DNA from: Acanthaster planci | Lineage: Eukaryota > Echinodermata > Asteroidea > Valvatida > Acanthasteridae | Length of the DNA stretch: 64,000 nucleotides | Direction: 5' to 3' | Assembly (NCBI RefSeq): GCF_001949145.1 | Contig: NW_019091480.1 | Coordinates: 966,238 to 1,030,237, forward strand | Part shown: positions 36,801 to 49,105 of the stretch, piece after piece | Position numbering within the stretch: the stretch's first letter is position 1 | How the letters are laid out: every line of letters starts with the position of its first letter | Program-made: the position numbers and the translations under genes | The notes under the pieces: generated by a model | Told to the model about the DNA's origin: nothing | Seen by the model: the letters and a program-made list of their open reading frames with translations, nothing else | The model's database searches: none

Positions 36801-39800
36801 AATAATTATCTTTAGCGAATAGTGTGGCCCAAATGAAAAGGTTTTGGCATACCGAGTAAAAAAAAATGTATGATATAAATAAAGAGATTTACTTCACAGC
36901 TGTTGGCAAGTATTTTACACATGTAACTGCGTTTTAGGAACTTTGCCCGATGATTCGTGATGTCAACTGCTCGTTATAAATAGAATGGCAAAAATCTTGC
37001 GTTGATCATTTTTCTCTATGTTACCAACCCTCGACAACCCTGTCGCTACACTATTGTAATAACACTTGCCAATAAACAGAGATGTTCCTGTACCCAGGCC
37101 TATCCACTGTTGTTTATCACCTTATTAGTCAAACTGGATGGAGATAGCAAGCAGCACGTATCACATGAGCAGTATGGGGGAAAAACACGAGACAAGCCGC
37201 GAATTTAAAGTGCTTCGAGATCGGTGGTACAATGAAATTGGAAAGCGTTGTATTGTTGTAATTTCAGGACACGATTACTTGACAGTCCCACACACCCCCA
37301 CGCTATGAGCCCCTATCTGGACCAAATGAGGGCGCAATTTTCCCAGCAACGGAGGCTGCTTTTGTCGGACCTGCACTTCGCAGGTTCATAAACGACTATG
37401 AAATGCACGTGTTACGGGCGTGTCGCGGCCAGCAAAATGAGCAGTTCCGACCAACCGAAGAGGGGGTACTTCTGCTCACGGTAGAGAGACTAAAAGTACT
37501 CTAATAACTTAAAAATGCATTCACTGTGTGACATCACGTCAACCCTCCTGTGTCCAAAATATGATCATTTCCCCTTTTTGTTTTCGTTCCAGGTCATTGC
37601 AGTGATGGTGATGTCCATACTCACAGCAGTGGCAGCTTGCCAGTTGCTGATTGTCTCTGTCATCGCGGCCTTGTCCGAGTTCGGCTACTTTTGTAGACCG
37701 CATCCCGAGCCGTATGGCGGTGTTTCGTGTATTGTTGGGACGGTAAATGGGCATAATTTATTTCTGGCCGCTGATCCTCTCTTTAATTGGCGAAGAATAT
37801 CCAAATGCAAAATCCACTAAAACTGCTTTTTGGAAGGCTGAAAACCTTGTGCAAATCCGCGCAAGTCCATGACAAACATCGTATTTACTATGCAGCCACA
37901 CGGCGTTGACTTTCTGTTGGTCATCAGGATAAAGAAGTAAATTGCCTGTTCTTGTTAACAAATGTTGACATCGTTGTGGATTTCACAGCCATCTCGTCAA
38001 GCCGTTGATTCGCTGTTGGCCATACTCGGCCTGGCTGAGATGATCATCAGCATCGTGACTGCCTCTATGTCCTGCTATGGCGTCTGCTCCTGCTGCAACT
38101 CCTACACCCCAGTTACGGTATGTGGTCTTTATAGCTTTCGTTTCGAAAAGAGTAGATGTCCACCATCAATGATTTGATTTGTTTTCATAACTTCTGAAAC
38201 GTTTCCAAAAAGTTACTCGGAGCCTAAATGAAATATATCTGAGTCAAAAACACGCAATGCACACGACAAAAGGCCAATAGACTCATCTACATCGGGACGA
38301 TACTGCCAAATGACTAATCAGTCGCGCCACATTCCAGACTTTGAGATTTTATTGCTTTCAAAATGCTTTATTCAGTTTTGAATTTGGAATACGTCTTTTT
38401 TAAATTTAAAGGTGCAATCCGTGCCTCAACCAGCCAATGCACAGTTTGTACCCATGACGATCATGCAACAACAGCGGCAGGTTGACATCCGGTTTGCTGG
38501 AATGAATGCACAACAGGAGCCCCTACAACAGCCAGTGGCTGCTGCCGCTGGAGGTAGGTGTCATCCAGGCCGATTTAGGAACCGCTCTAGTGCAGAGGTG
38601 ACTCCAAAATATACCCAGCAAGATATGGGATGGAGGGATACCTCCCCCTTACATGTTCAATCCCTGTACCCACTCAAGACTATTGTTAACTTACACATCC
38701 CCTAAATGCCTTTAAAGAATTCCTCAGATTCCAATCAAATAATGACCAACAGAAAGGCTGGGGTGCTCTCTGTCCCGTATCTTGCTTCATATGCTTCAAA
38801 AGATCAATGTGTGATGCGAAGCCCACGTTATTAACCAGAAGCACCGAATTCTCATAGCAGACTGATATTTGAGAGAAAAATGACCTGTCATGGTTTTGAA
38901 GGGATTACTGGACTCTGACTGGAGTCCAATTTTCTTGTTGCTTAGTAGCACTCGGTATGCCGCTTCGCACGCGTCCTTGGTGAAACACCTTATAGTCTCC
39001 TCGTTCTGACCATCAGTCTACTGTTAATTTGAATTGGTTGTAACAGCCACTTCACGACCGAACTCAGACTTGGCGAGGACTGGGACTTCGACTTGAATCC
39101 GAACTTTGGCCCAAAACCGATTCAGACTCTGCTTAAAATCAAGGAACTGAGGGAGCTGTTGCTGTGACACCATCTAGGGAAGGCATGGTTCATGTGCATA
39201 GGTGTTTCTGTTCAAACTGTGAACCCAAGATTTACCTACTGAAAACATTTCTGAGAGAGGGATTGACATTTTCTCATTGCTATGCACATGAACAACAATG
39301 AATCGGCAAAGAAGAGACAACTGAGTCCAGGAAAATCTACAAAACCCCAGGACTTTTCGTGTACAAGCCAAAGTAACATTGGGACTTCTTCCTGTGATGA
39401 CAAAACAGTTTTGCGCATCAATAGGGAAATACAAATTAGCATAAAAGCCAAAAAGGCATTAAAACGCCCTTTGAAATAATGAAACTGAAGTTGAAAATAA
39501 GGTTAACTGAGGCAGAAAGGAGCATTTTAGAAGTTTGTAATCACAAAAATCTATTGCAGCCACCCTTTAAAGAGGGAATAATCATCACCAAATCCCCACA
39601 TCTAAATTGAACAAGACTTGAATCAAGTTCGATTATATCTGTCTTGTTATGTTGAATCATCACAGGAACCTCGGCTGGTCCGCAGTATGCGACAAATTAC
39701 AATGTGGCCCCTACCCAGCAAGTTGCCAATATTCCCCAAGGAAATGCCTGTGCTCCCCAACCCGTTGGAGGTCCTTCAATTCAAGCACTGCAGCCTGTGA

Positions 39801-40018
39801 ATGTTGCCCCCCAGTCGACCGGCGTTGCTCCCCAGCAGGTGGTTGTCACTGTACCGGGCCAAGCCCCACTGACCAGGCCCGCCAGAGCCGGGATGCAGAC
39901 AACCCAAGGACCGCAGGCGTTCGCTAACCAGACAGGTAACCAGACAGGCGTTGCCGAAACCGGAGGAAGTGAGCATTTCCATCACGATGACAAGAAAGGT
40001 CTTCTTGAAACTTCTTAA
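33608..40018 (+). CDS. Gene C: MS4A/CD20-like four-transmembrane protein (six coding exons)
   Basis: Joining 33608-33829, 34652-34714, 37593-37742, 37989-38117, 38412-38553 and 39666-40018 gives 352 aa with consensus GT-AG introns and phases 0,0,0,0,1. TM1 is at about 35-58, TM2 at 69-86, TM3 at 96-121 and TM4 at 150-174. The outer loop has CRPHP and a second Cys. TM4 ends CYGVCSCC. The tail ends DDKKGLLETS with the dileucine signal. Intron 3 is only 246 bases, against about 2.0 kb in B and 2.6 kb in D, because it lacks their MITE-containing block. Intron 2 (34715-37592) is the longest of the array. Exon 6 has a 12-base tandem duplication. The membrane role is inferred from the family; no partner can be named. 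Confidence 0.8.
34652..34714 (+). CDS. Gene C coding exon 2 (TM2)
   Basis: 21 codons whose product is identical to exon 2 of B, between tttctatag and GTAAGA. Confidence 0.85.
37593..37742 (+). CDS. Gene C coding exon 3 (TM3 and outer loop)
   Basis: 50 codons after ttcgttccag. The TM3 start is identical to B, then VSVIAALSEFGYFCRPHP, with a new loop sequence. The donor is GTAAAT. Confidence 0.85.
37989..38117 (+). CDS. Gene C coding exon 4 (TM4)
   Basis: 43 codons, PSRQAVDSLLAILG to YTPVT, between gatttcacag and GTATGT. It is identical to D except for one residue in the cysteine cluster. Confidence 0.85.
38412..38553 (+). CDS. Gene C coding exon 5 (Gln-rich tail)
   Basis: It starts VQSVPQPANAQFVPM after taaatttaaag and ends in phase 1 before GTAGGT. 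Ser replaces the Tyr of the VQYVPQ motif. Confidence 0.8.
39666..40018 (+). CDS. Gene C terminal coding exon 6
   Basis: After aatcatcacag the frame reads GTSAGPQYATNYNVAP and ends KKGLLETS then TAA. It is the longest terminal exon of the array, partly through the NQTGNQTG duplication near 39928-39951. Confidence 0.85.
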
Positions 40019-40765
40019 ATCGCTGTCCAACAGTAAATGGTCCCTCCTTCCCAACGTCTTTGTCGTCTAGCTTTGAATTTATATCGAAGCAAATACACGC
40101 TGAAGTTACTTAGAGGGCCAAATCAACTAAGAAAATGAAACAATTACATGTAATAGCCTTTTTTACACTCCGGGAAACAGTTTCAAAAAGGTTCAAAACC
40201 AAGTTTGCCCAATCAAACCATTCTGAAAATGTGTATGGCGAGCTTTGTAGTGGTAATAGGACTGCATGGAAAATTTCTATTTTTATGGCACTTGTACTTT
40301 TTAACAGGGTTTCTATCATTCGTTGTGCATATTAGAACATTTGTTATGTATTTTGCACATTAGAGATGTCGTTATTATTACATTTTTATTGCTGAACGGA
40401 AACACGGTTTTTCAGTGCTTTTATTTTCATTGCTATATTGCAGTTTCCGTTATTTCCATTAAAAGAGACAGACATGTTTTGGTGGGAGAAGGTATAAAGG
40501 TATGAGTGCTGAAGAAAAGGATTTCTTAGGTTAATTGGAAAGATTGCCTTTAACTTGACATAAAAAATGTGGTAGGTAGCAGATGAATGCAATTGTATAT
40601 CGGAGTCTAAGTTTTCATTATTACTCAGTTTGGCATATTACGAGGTTGACTTTCTGCATATTCTAGGTTTTGCTTCAGTGTGAAATCGTTCGTGATATTA
40701 CTGAGTGTCCAGCTTTCCCCCAATTTAATTCAAATGTAATGTTAGTACCAAAAGCCCATAAAGAA

Positions 40766-40787
40766 NNNNNNNNNNNNNNNNNNNNNN
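40766..40787. other. Assembly gap (22 N)
   Basis: A run of 22 Ns lies in the C 3' flank, directly before the first copy of the duplicated segment. Confidence 0.99.
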
Positions 40788-41797
40788 CCTATTTAAAGTG
40801 TATTTGTATTCCAACATTAAAATGTTGTGTTTACTTTGAGCAGTCTTAGGATAAATAAGTTCATTTGGATTTGACATGTGTTTTCTTGAAGCTTATCCAG
40901 AAGGGGTGGTTAAATTTTAGTTTCAACCCCTGGCAACAGCGCCTGAGAAATTCCAAAACCACCAGCAAAACAAGTAAAATCCTGCCTTGGTATCACATGC
41001 TTTACTTTTAGATATGATACAAGGGAATTCCTCATATTATGAGACAATGACAGGAACATGAGGATCCCTCGAAACAAATTTCAGTAAAAAAAAAATCGGT
41101 ATACATGTACCTTCTAACAACATGTAATTCGAACTTGTGTATGAATCGTATTAACTGTTAAATAACCGCAGTTTAAACATTTGGTTCACTTCCATTACTC
41201 TTAATTTGATAACACCAAGTGGGAAAGACAGTTAAAGGAAAATTAAACTTAAGGATGGAGAAAGCAGTAGTCTTGAGTGCCTACAAACGGAAAATAACTG
41301 AAATAAACCCAGAGTCAAAATTGCGTTCGTACTAAAACTGCAGTACTGGAGAAAAGAATGACAGAGTGCTCAAAGTCAAGATGTCTGGCAGGCTTAGACA
41401 AAGCTGAGGGGAAGAATTTTGAAAAAGGCTAACTAGCTCAGATTTGCAAGGACAACAGTACTTAGATCAAAAAATGTCATGAGACTTTTAATCTCCTCAT
41501 TTGCAGCTGTTTTGATGATTTAAGTTAATTAAAACCTGTGGCAAGATTCAAAACAAGCAAAAGCATTAAAATAACTCACAAAACGGACTGACCTGTTAAG
41601 TCTTGTCCTTGAGGTAGTTGGTTTTACAATTTTCTTCGAAAATAGTATCTGTAAATAAAATCATTATTATTGTTATAAAAAGTGGGGCCTGTTAGACTGA
41701 ATATATAGAAGAGAAATGACGTTTCCTTATTTTAATTTTTTCCTATTCTCGTGTTATTTTTGCATTAATTTCAAGGTTACTGTCTTTGTTAGAATAA

Positions 41798-42551
41798 CGT
41801 GGCGCCCCGCCCCTACGACGAAGGCGAGGGCGCCCTCCTCCTCGAGGCGCGGTGCGTCGGACGGCACGCCGGAGAGTCCCTGAGCGGCTAGGGACGAGTC
41901 CGTTGGGACCGAAGTATACCGTCCCCCAAGAAAGTTGTTCTTCGTCGAGATGATGGCTAATCTGATCGGTCGAAACTTAATGACGCAACCTGGACAGACC
42001 TGACTTGAAATAAACTTCGCCTGGACTCCTGACTTATATACAACAATTAACAAGCGGCTGCTTTATTCATCAACACACTCAACCAATACACCAGTAGAGG
42101 GCACTATTGACGGGGAGACTGCGTGATTATACGTGACCGGACTTCACCCAGAGCAGTGAACACCACAATTAATTGTGGGCATCCATAAAAACAGTGCCGA
42201 ATCAGGGACTTTAGCAAGCTCTACAGAGCTTATTGTCAGGGCTGCGCTACACGCAACTCACGTCACGAGATAGCAATCCACCTTTGCATCGACTGCAAGC
42301 TCATATCAGGAACTATACCGCACCTCCAATCAGCCCCTCAACAGCACACGCACCACTCGGACTTAGGCACAGTCACACTAGGCTAGGTGACTTTAACCCT
42401 TGCACAGGATCCTCGACCCTTCAGGATAAGCCCTTGATCAGGGCGACTAGTCCTAGTCTAGCGCGCCTTTTATAGCTTTCGCGCTGCTCTGACCACGCCC
42501 GCGCGCGCGCTCACGTGACCAAGCAGTGACTTCCGCTGCCCTATCGCACAA
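41798..42551. mobile_element. GC-rich insertion, copy 1 (truncated at an N)
   Basis: Same element as 43520-44428, beginning CGTGGCGCC after AATAA (41793-41797). It is cut by the N at 42552 about 150 bases before its right end. Confidence 0.55.
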
Positions 42552-42552
42552 N
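42552..42552. other. Single-N assembly join
   Basis: One N separates the two copies of the 1.75-kb duplication, and the first copy of the inserted element ends abruptly here. Confidence 0.95.
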
Positions 42553-43519
42553 TCTATTTAAAGTGTATTTGTATTCCAACATTAAAAATGTTGTGTTTAC
42601 TTCGAGCAGTCTTAGGATGAATAAGTTCATTTGGATTTGACATTTGTTTTCTTGAAGCTTATCCAGAGGGGGTGGTTAAATTTTAGCTTCAACCTCTGGC
42701 AACAGCGCCTGAGAAATTCCAAAACCACCAGCAAAACAAATAAAATCCTGCCTTGATATCACGGGCTTTACTTTTTGAGGATCCCACGAAACAAATTTCA
42801 GTTAAACAATCGGTATACATGTACCTTCTAACAACACGTAATTCTAACTTGTGTATGAATCGTATTAACTGTTAAATAACCGCAGTTTAAACATTTGGTT
42901 CACTTCCATTACTCTTAATTTGATAACACCAAGTGGGAGAGACAGTTAAAGAAAAATTAAACTTAAGGATGGAGAAAGAAGTAGTCTTTAGTGCCTACAA
43001 ACGGAAAATAACTGAAATAAACCCAGAGTCAAAATTGCGTTCGTACTAAAACTGCAGTACTGGAGAAAAGAAATACAGAGTGCTCAAAGTCAAGATATCT
43101 GCTTAGACAAAGCTGAGGGGAAGAATTTTGAAAAAGGCTAACTAGCTCAAATTTGCAAGAACAACAGTAGTTAGATCAAAACATGCCATGTAAGTGTCTT
43201 CGGAGACTTTTAATCTCCTCATTTGCAGCTGTTTTGATGATTTAAGTTAATTAAAACCTGTGGCAAGATTCAAAACAAGCAAAAGCATTAAAATAACTCA
43301 CAAAACGGACTGACCTGTTACGTCTTGTCCTTGAGGTAGCTGGTTTTACAATTTTCTTCGAAAATAGTATCTGTAAATAAAATCATTATTATTGTTATAA
43401 AAAGTGGGGCCTGTTAGACTGAATATATAGAAGAGAAATGACGTTTCCTTATTTTAATTTTTTCCTATTCTCGTGTTATTTTTGCATTAATTTCAAGGTT
43501 ACTGTCTTCGTTAGAATAA

Positions 43520-44428
43520 CGTGGCGCCGCGCCCCTACCACGAGGTCGAGGGCGCCCTCCTCCTCAAGGCACGGTGCGTCGGACGGCACGCCGGAGAGTC
43601 CCTGAGCGGCTAGGGACGAGTCCGTTGGGACCGAAGTATACCGTCCCCAAGAAAGTTGGTCGTCGTCGAGATGATAGCTAATCTGATTGGTCGAAACTTA
43701 ATGACGTAACCTGGACAGACCTGACTTGAAATAAACTTCGCCTGGACTCCTGACTTATATACAACAATTAACAAGCGGCTGCTTTATTCATCAACACACT
43801 CAACCAATACACCAGTAGAGGGCGCTATTGACGGGAGACTGCGTGATTATACGTGACCGGACTTCACCCAGAGCAGTGAACACCACAATTAATTGTGGGC
43901 ATCCATAAAAACAGTGCCGAATCAGGGACTTTAGCAAGTCTACGGGGCTTATTGTCAGGGCTGCGCTACACGCAACTCACGTCGCGAGATAGCAATCCAC
44001 CTTTCCATCGACCGCAAGCTCCTATCAGGAACTATACCGCCCCACCAATCAGCCACTCAACCTACCGAGCCCCTCCACAGCACACGCACCACTCGGACTT
44101 AGGCACAGTCACACTGTACTAGGCTAGGTGACTTTAACCCTTGCACAGGATTCTCGACCCTTACCTCAGGATAAGCCCTTGATCAGGGCGACTAGTCATA
44201 GCCTATGCGCGCGTTTTATAGCTTTTGCGCTGCTCTGACCACGCCCCCGCGCGAGTGCTCACGTGACCAAGCAGTGACTTCCGCTGCCCTATCGCACAAC
44301 GCACAAGGCGGAGCCTATGCGCCGCGCTTGCTTAACACACAGCTATGCGCGCCTAACATCTGCCTCTGTTAGAGCGCCATCTATAATTCTGCACCGTGCC
44401 TAGTGACTAGCGCCTTCTGTCGCGTCAC
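43520..44428. mobile_element. 909-bp GC-rich insertion with AATAA target duplication
   Basis: The element begins CGTGGCGCC and ends CGCGTCAC, with AATAA on both sides (43515-43519 and 44429-44433). The matching place after gene B reads gttacaataaagcat with one AATAA, so it is an empty site. The ends form only a short imperfect inverted repeat (GTGGCGC / GCGTCAC). It could be a solo LTR of unusual termini or a nonautonomous DNA element. It has a TTTTATAGC box and no convincing coding frame. Confidence 0.6.
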
Positions 44429-45599
44429 AATAAGCATATTTTTAACGTTCTGCCTCTCAAAGCTTTTGTTAAAGTTACAAATAGTGCCTTTTGGAAATTT
44501 TCCAAAAAAATTGTCGCCGTTTTCACGAAGAGGCAAAAATGTCAAAATTTCCGAAATAAACAAAAAATTTCACATTTTTCAATTTTAGCAGAAAATGATT
44601 TAGCCTCATTTGGCAAAAGCTTGACGTTGGAAAGTGCTTAGGCCTATTTGGCGGGAAAACGGAAATTAAGAAAATGCAGAAAGAGCTTAAAATGCGTTTT
44701 AGGGTTTTCACGAAGAGCCAAAGTCCATATTGTCACTTCATTTTATACCCACAATTTACATGGTACAGCAACACGGCCGTTCTCACGAAGAGAGAAAGAC
44801 CTATACGCGCTTCGTACGGTACTTCCTGTAATCAAGGTACACAAAGCAACCGCCTTCCTTTATTCCGTAATTAAACAGCGATTACGAATGGGCAAAAATT
44901 CATAAATACCATTTCATTCAGAAAGTCAAAAGAAGTCAAATTATAATGGTTTTCCAAGGATTTCGTTCTGAAACTTTACTTTCTTTTTCCCGGACATCGC
45001 CGTCCATTAGATAGTATAATTCGTTTTAAAGTTGTCCAATAGAATCCCTTCAATGAACTTGGCGCACGTGGCGCGTTGGTGCATGCACACAGACTCCTGA
45101 CCAATCAGACCTGATTAAACGTGTTTGTATCCATGTGGCATCTTGTGATTTACGCAGCGGGAATGAATACCTTGGACAGTTTTTCTATTCGTATAGGTCG
45201 AAACGCGCAAACGTGACCTGGCCTTGTATTAATATTTGATAGTGCCTGCTGAAAAGTGATAATTCAAGGTCCTACTAGTCTTGCCTTGGGTAAATCAAAT
45301 AGTTGTGCTTGACTGACTCTTAATAGGCCTGCGGGTTTATCCTCTTCTTAAACATTTTTTAGCAAATTAGCGGCATGGGCTGAATCTTAACAGAAACAAA
45401 CAGTTCTTGGGTTTTGTTGGCGTTTATTTTCATATCATTTCCCACTGACCCTTGGCAAGCTTTGTCAATTGACCCCCGAAGTGCAAGTTGACACACAAAA
45501 TGGTACTATCGTCGGCATAGGTTTTAGATTGGCAAGGAGTAGTCAGGTGGTGGATCCGGACAATCGATAAAATATTTTCAGTATTTCCAAGAGGAAAAA

Positions 45600-47080
45600 T
45601 TACATGTATCTATGGGCCCATTGTATAGTTTAGCAGGTACTAAGGAATATTTTTAAAAAAAAATTCGTAAATCAAAGTGATGTTTGACTGGTTCATTATC
45701 TTGATAACGTCTATGCATGCCAAACGACATCCATGAAATTTCTTTTTTAAGATCCATTACATGTATAAACGAGTTTGAGGTGATTTTTAGCCAATTCTGT
45801 ATAATAACAATGTGTGAAGTTGGGAATTTTAACCTCAGGCCTTTTATATGCACATGTAGTATTTTTTGTGGAAATAAAGCCAAACCTCGTTGAGTGCATA
45901 ATATAACCGCTGCTTAGGTCCGGGTCTTTTTTCTTTCTTTACTTCTCATTCAGGGTTGTTGCAGATCATGACTTTTTTACAGAAAAACAATCAGATTTTT
46001 AAAATTCAATCAGATTTGGTTTAATTAAATCGATTTATTTAAACCGATCTTGGTTACATGTCCAGGAAACCTTTTTTCCCAGAGTTTAAGACATGAAACA
46101 CCGTGTGATGACTAAAAGACCCACTACTGACTGTTTTGGCTAAATTTGTCGCATATTGAACTGTTTATTTAAATTGATCAAACATCTTGCTAAGTGCGTT
46201 ACCTGTATTCTGAATTATATACAAACTCTTGGCATAAATAAACTGGTTTTGTGAATTCGGTGATAAAACGAGGTGATCCAAGATCAGTGTGTTTGCTTCT
46301 TCAATTTGGATAAAACTTTTGTACTTGCTAAGATTATGTACTTGCCTTATTTCATTATATTATTTATGACATTTCTAGAGAGTTTATTGAATGAGTACAC
46401 ATCTTCGTTGTTTAAGTTTTAATGAATGTCGCAATAATATATGATACATGTTTTCCTAAATGCATGTAAATGGAATGTCTAGTGTATTAATAAACAGGTT
46501 TTCTCAACTGAAAAACTCAAATGACTTGACTCTCTTTCACATTGTTAAAACCATCCATGCGCAAAGCGGTAGTACGCATTCCAAATTTCAAATTATGACC
46601 AACTCCAAACAAACTGTCTTCATTTTTCTTCACTCCAAAAAATCTAAAGATAAGTAAAGATACATGTACTTGTGTAACTGTTTTAAAGACATCAGTTTGT
46701 AAAACTCCCCCATTTAATTAAACACCAAACGAAAACGTTTCTCGAAGTAACGTGATTTTTTTAATGATGTGTTAATTTTCTGATTTAAATCATTGACTTA
46801 AATCGATTGATTTCAATTAATTATAACCCTTGTTCTCATTCCTCATAAAAATTCCTTTCATACCAAGGACGTCTGGAAGACCTCATACTAATGACGTGCA
46901 ACCGTTTTTAACACAGTTTGTATTAAGGGGGAAGCAGAAACGGGGACAGGGATCTCCCATGGAGACCTCCTGCACGTATTTTTCGAAACAAAAATGAAAG
47001 ATAATTTTCTTTTAGAATTTTGATTTCCCTCTCAACTGAAGCCCTGGAATGTAGCTTCGCACCTTATATTTAAAGGCCAC
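45600..47080 (+). repeat. Block matching intron 2 of genes B and C
   Basis: From ggcaggtactaaggaatatt to ccctggaatgtagcttcg the block follows intron 2 of C (about 35450-36665), in the same order and orientation. Shared words include agtttattgaatgagtacac and ttctcaactgaaaaactc. B has a shorter version at about 21750-22380. It is a dispersed repeat or a segmental duplicate. Confidence 0.55.
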
Positions 47081-47367
47081 AAAATGGTTAAGACACCGAG
47101 GGATGAACAAACAATTGAGATTACTGTTATGATAATTGTGGGCCTCACAGAAAAAATTTATAATCTACCAAAAAATTACAATGTATCATAGACATCAATC
47201 AGGATTAGAAACGAATAAGAATCAAACAACAACTAAAACAATAAGGGGCATATACAAAAGAATAATTTAAAAGATATAAAACATAAAATCATGTGATTAG
47301 GATGTGCACAGTAAGAAAAGTATATAACATCATGAACATATAACAGATATCAGCAACAGGAATTATT

Positions 47368-47965
47368 AAAGGGACCGGAAAATACAAATATTTTACTAAA
47401 ACCCTGGCGGGAGATTTCACCTTTAGGTTTCAATAACCTTATTTTAAATGTTTGTTTTCCAATTTGAACCCATGTTTTGGGGCTTTTCATTTTTATGCTA
47501 ATGCTATTTGCATATTCATAAGCGAAACTATGATGTCATCCAAGGCACTGAATCTCAGTGCTATACCAATTAGTGTACAGAAAATTTCTAGATTTTTAAA
47601 CGCTGCTATCGTAGATTTAATTTCCTGTGGCAATCTATGGTTGAGTAGGAATATAGTAATAAACAATCAAAAAACCTTTCCCCGAAACTGTTTTCAGATA
47701 CCAGTTTTGGAAAAAAAACAATTTGAACGGGAAAACATGCAAACTGTACCATGTCTTCCTGGATTTACATCAAAGCAAAAGCGACCTCCCGTGTCCCTAC
47801 ATGCTTGGTCAATTTTTAACGTTTAAAAAGTGCACTTTTCAGTTCAGTGTTTTTTTCAGTTCATGTAACCCCAAAAAAGGATGTCAAACAGTCTTTATAC
47901 TTTGAAGAAGACATTAGAGATACACAAAAACTGCTTCCAAGAAAAATTCATTTCATGGATCCTTT
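47368..47965. mobile_element. MITE-like element of about 600 bp
   Basis: The left end AAAGGGACCGG and the right end CATGGATCCTTT form a short inverted repeat, with AT-rich (TTAA/ATTA-like) flanks. Reverse-complemented, the body matches intron 3 of B (23790-24360) and of D (57520-57990). The 124-codon open frame inside it is not supported as a gene. Confidence 0.5.
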
Positions 47966-48910
47966 AATTAAACGAGCACTAGGTATCAACAAATTCTTGA
48001 AAGTTAGAGTGTGTGGGTAATGGGATTAAGGAGTGGCAGGCCGGAAGTGGTGGAATTTGTTATCAGTACTCTTGACTTTATTTTAAAAATATGACTTACA
48101 CAGCTCACTGAGTTTCCATCTCTGCCAAACACAGGGTCCTCATGTAGTCTTGTCCCGGGTATACTGAGAATTGTACCAAGTACAGTGCTTTTGTGAATCT
48201 TAGTACGGATTTAGTTTGTCCTCTACAACAATGTTTGGCAAATTAGCAGGACGGGGTGAGTCTCAACAAAAACATTTGAACAGTCTTTGGGCTTTTGGGG
48301 GTGTTTGTTTTCGTGTCATTGTTTTTTCCACTGACTATTGAAAAGCTATGACATATTTGCACAAGCGACAATGAAGAAGACAAAACGAGTCCCAGAACAC
48401 ACTATGATACTGAACAATTTGCATATTATACAATGGGTCTACGTTGATAAGGAAATGACTCCACCATATATCGTGCTAACTGTTTCCCCTCATGTCAACA
48501 TTTAACGTAGTTGTCTTTCAACAAATCGTTTCTCGAAACGAATACTTAATAATTAGTTGCTCTTGGTATGGGTACTGGAACACGTTATTATCCAGCTCGA
48601 TCTTCCTCTTTCCAAAAATAGTTGATAGACCGCGAGGAAGTCGAGTGGACCTACATGTACGTGACAGCGTTTGGTTGCATTGAGCGGGAAGTTAGACTGG
48701 TCCTCACCCTCATCTGCAACATGCGGAGCCCTTTGTACGTGCTGTCATAACACACGGACGGCAGTACACGTTTTAGAGTTCGTACACCAGCATATCGCTA
48801 GCGGCATTCTGCTTCATCGATAGCATTATGAACACCACGCGTCACTTGGGACAGACTTTCTTACATGGTGAGGCCCACACAACGTACCACGGTATAAAAT
48901 GTTTCTGATT

Positions 48911-49105
48911 AGCAAAGGCTTTGATGCTCAGGGCCAATTACGACTTTAACCGTCAAGGACCTGCGCTTTACACTCAAGGCCGAGGCCAAGGCTTTAAACT
49001 CTCAGACGCCAAGGCTTTAACTCTCAGAGACCAAGGTCAAAGTTTTGACCCCAAAGCCTCAAGGCTATCATGGCCAAGGTTTAATACTCAAGGCCACCGG
49101 ATCCC
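48911..49105. repeat. Degenerate AAGGCTTTAACTCTC repeats
   Basis: A ladder of about 20-base units (aaggctttaactctcag, ccaaggtcaaagttttgac and similar) upstream of gene D. Shorter ladders occupy the same place upstream of B (16497-16600) and C (30655-30700), and at 63460-63520. Confidence 0.65.

Larger units (their letters stand above)
40788..44320. repeat. Near-identical tandem duplication of about 1.75 kb
   Basis: The sequence from tatttaaagtgtatttg at 40788 repeats from 42553, with the copies meeting at a single N (42552). They share a flank of about 1 kb plus the GC-rich insertion. They differ by scattered substitutions and small indels, and by a deletion of about 60 bp in copy 2 near 42775. 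Copy 1 stops at ctatcgcacaa; copy 2 continues beyond that point. Confidence 0.8.

Noticed and set aside
41860-41925. Hammerhead-ribozyme-like fold (ccctgagcggctagggac then gagtccg)
   Set aside because: A small stem forms, but the invariant CUGANGA and GAAA core is missing on both strands.
42233-42475. 80-codon frame, with a related frame at 43895-44122
   Set aside because: Both lie in the two copies of the GC-rich insertion, differ by frame-breaking indels, and show no known domain.
47452-47826. 124-codon plus-strand open frame
   Set aside because: It lies wholly within the MITE-like element at 47368-47965, and the frame is not kept in the copies in introns of B and D.
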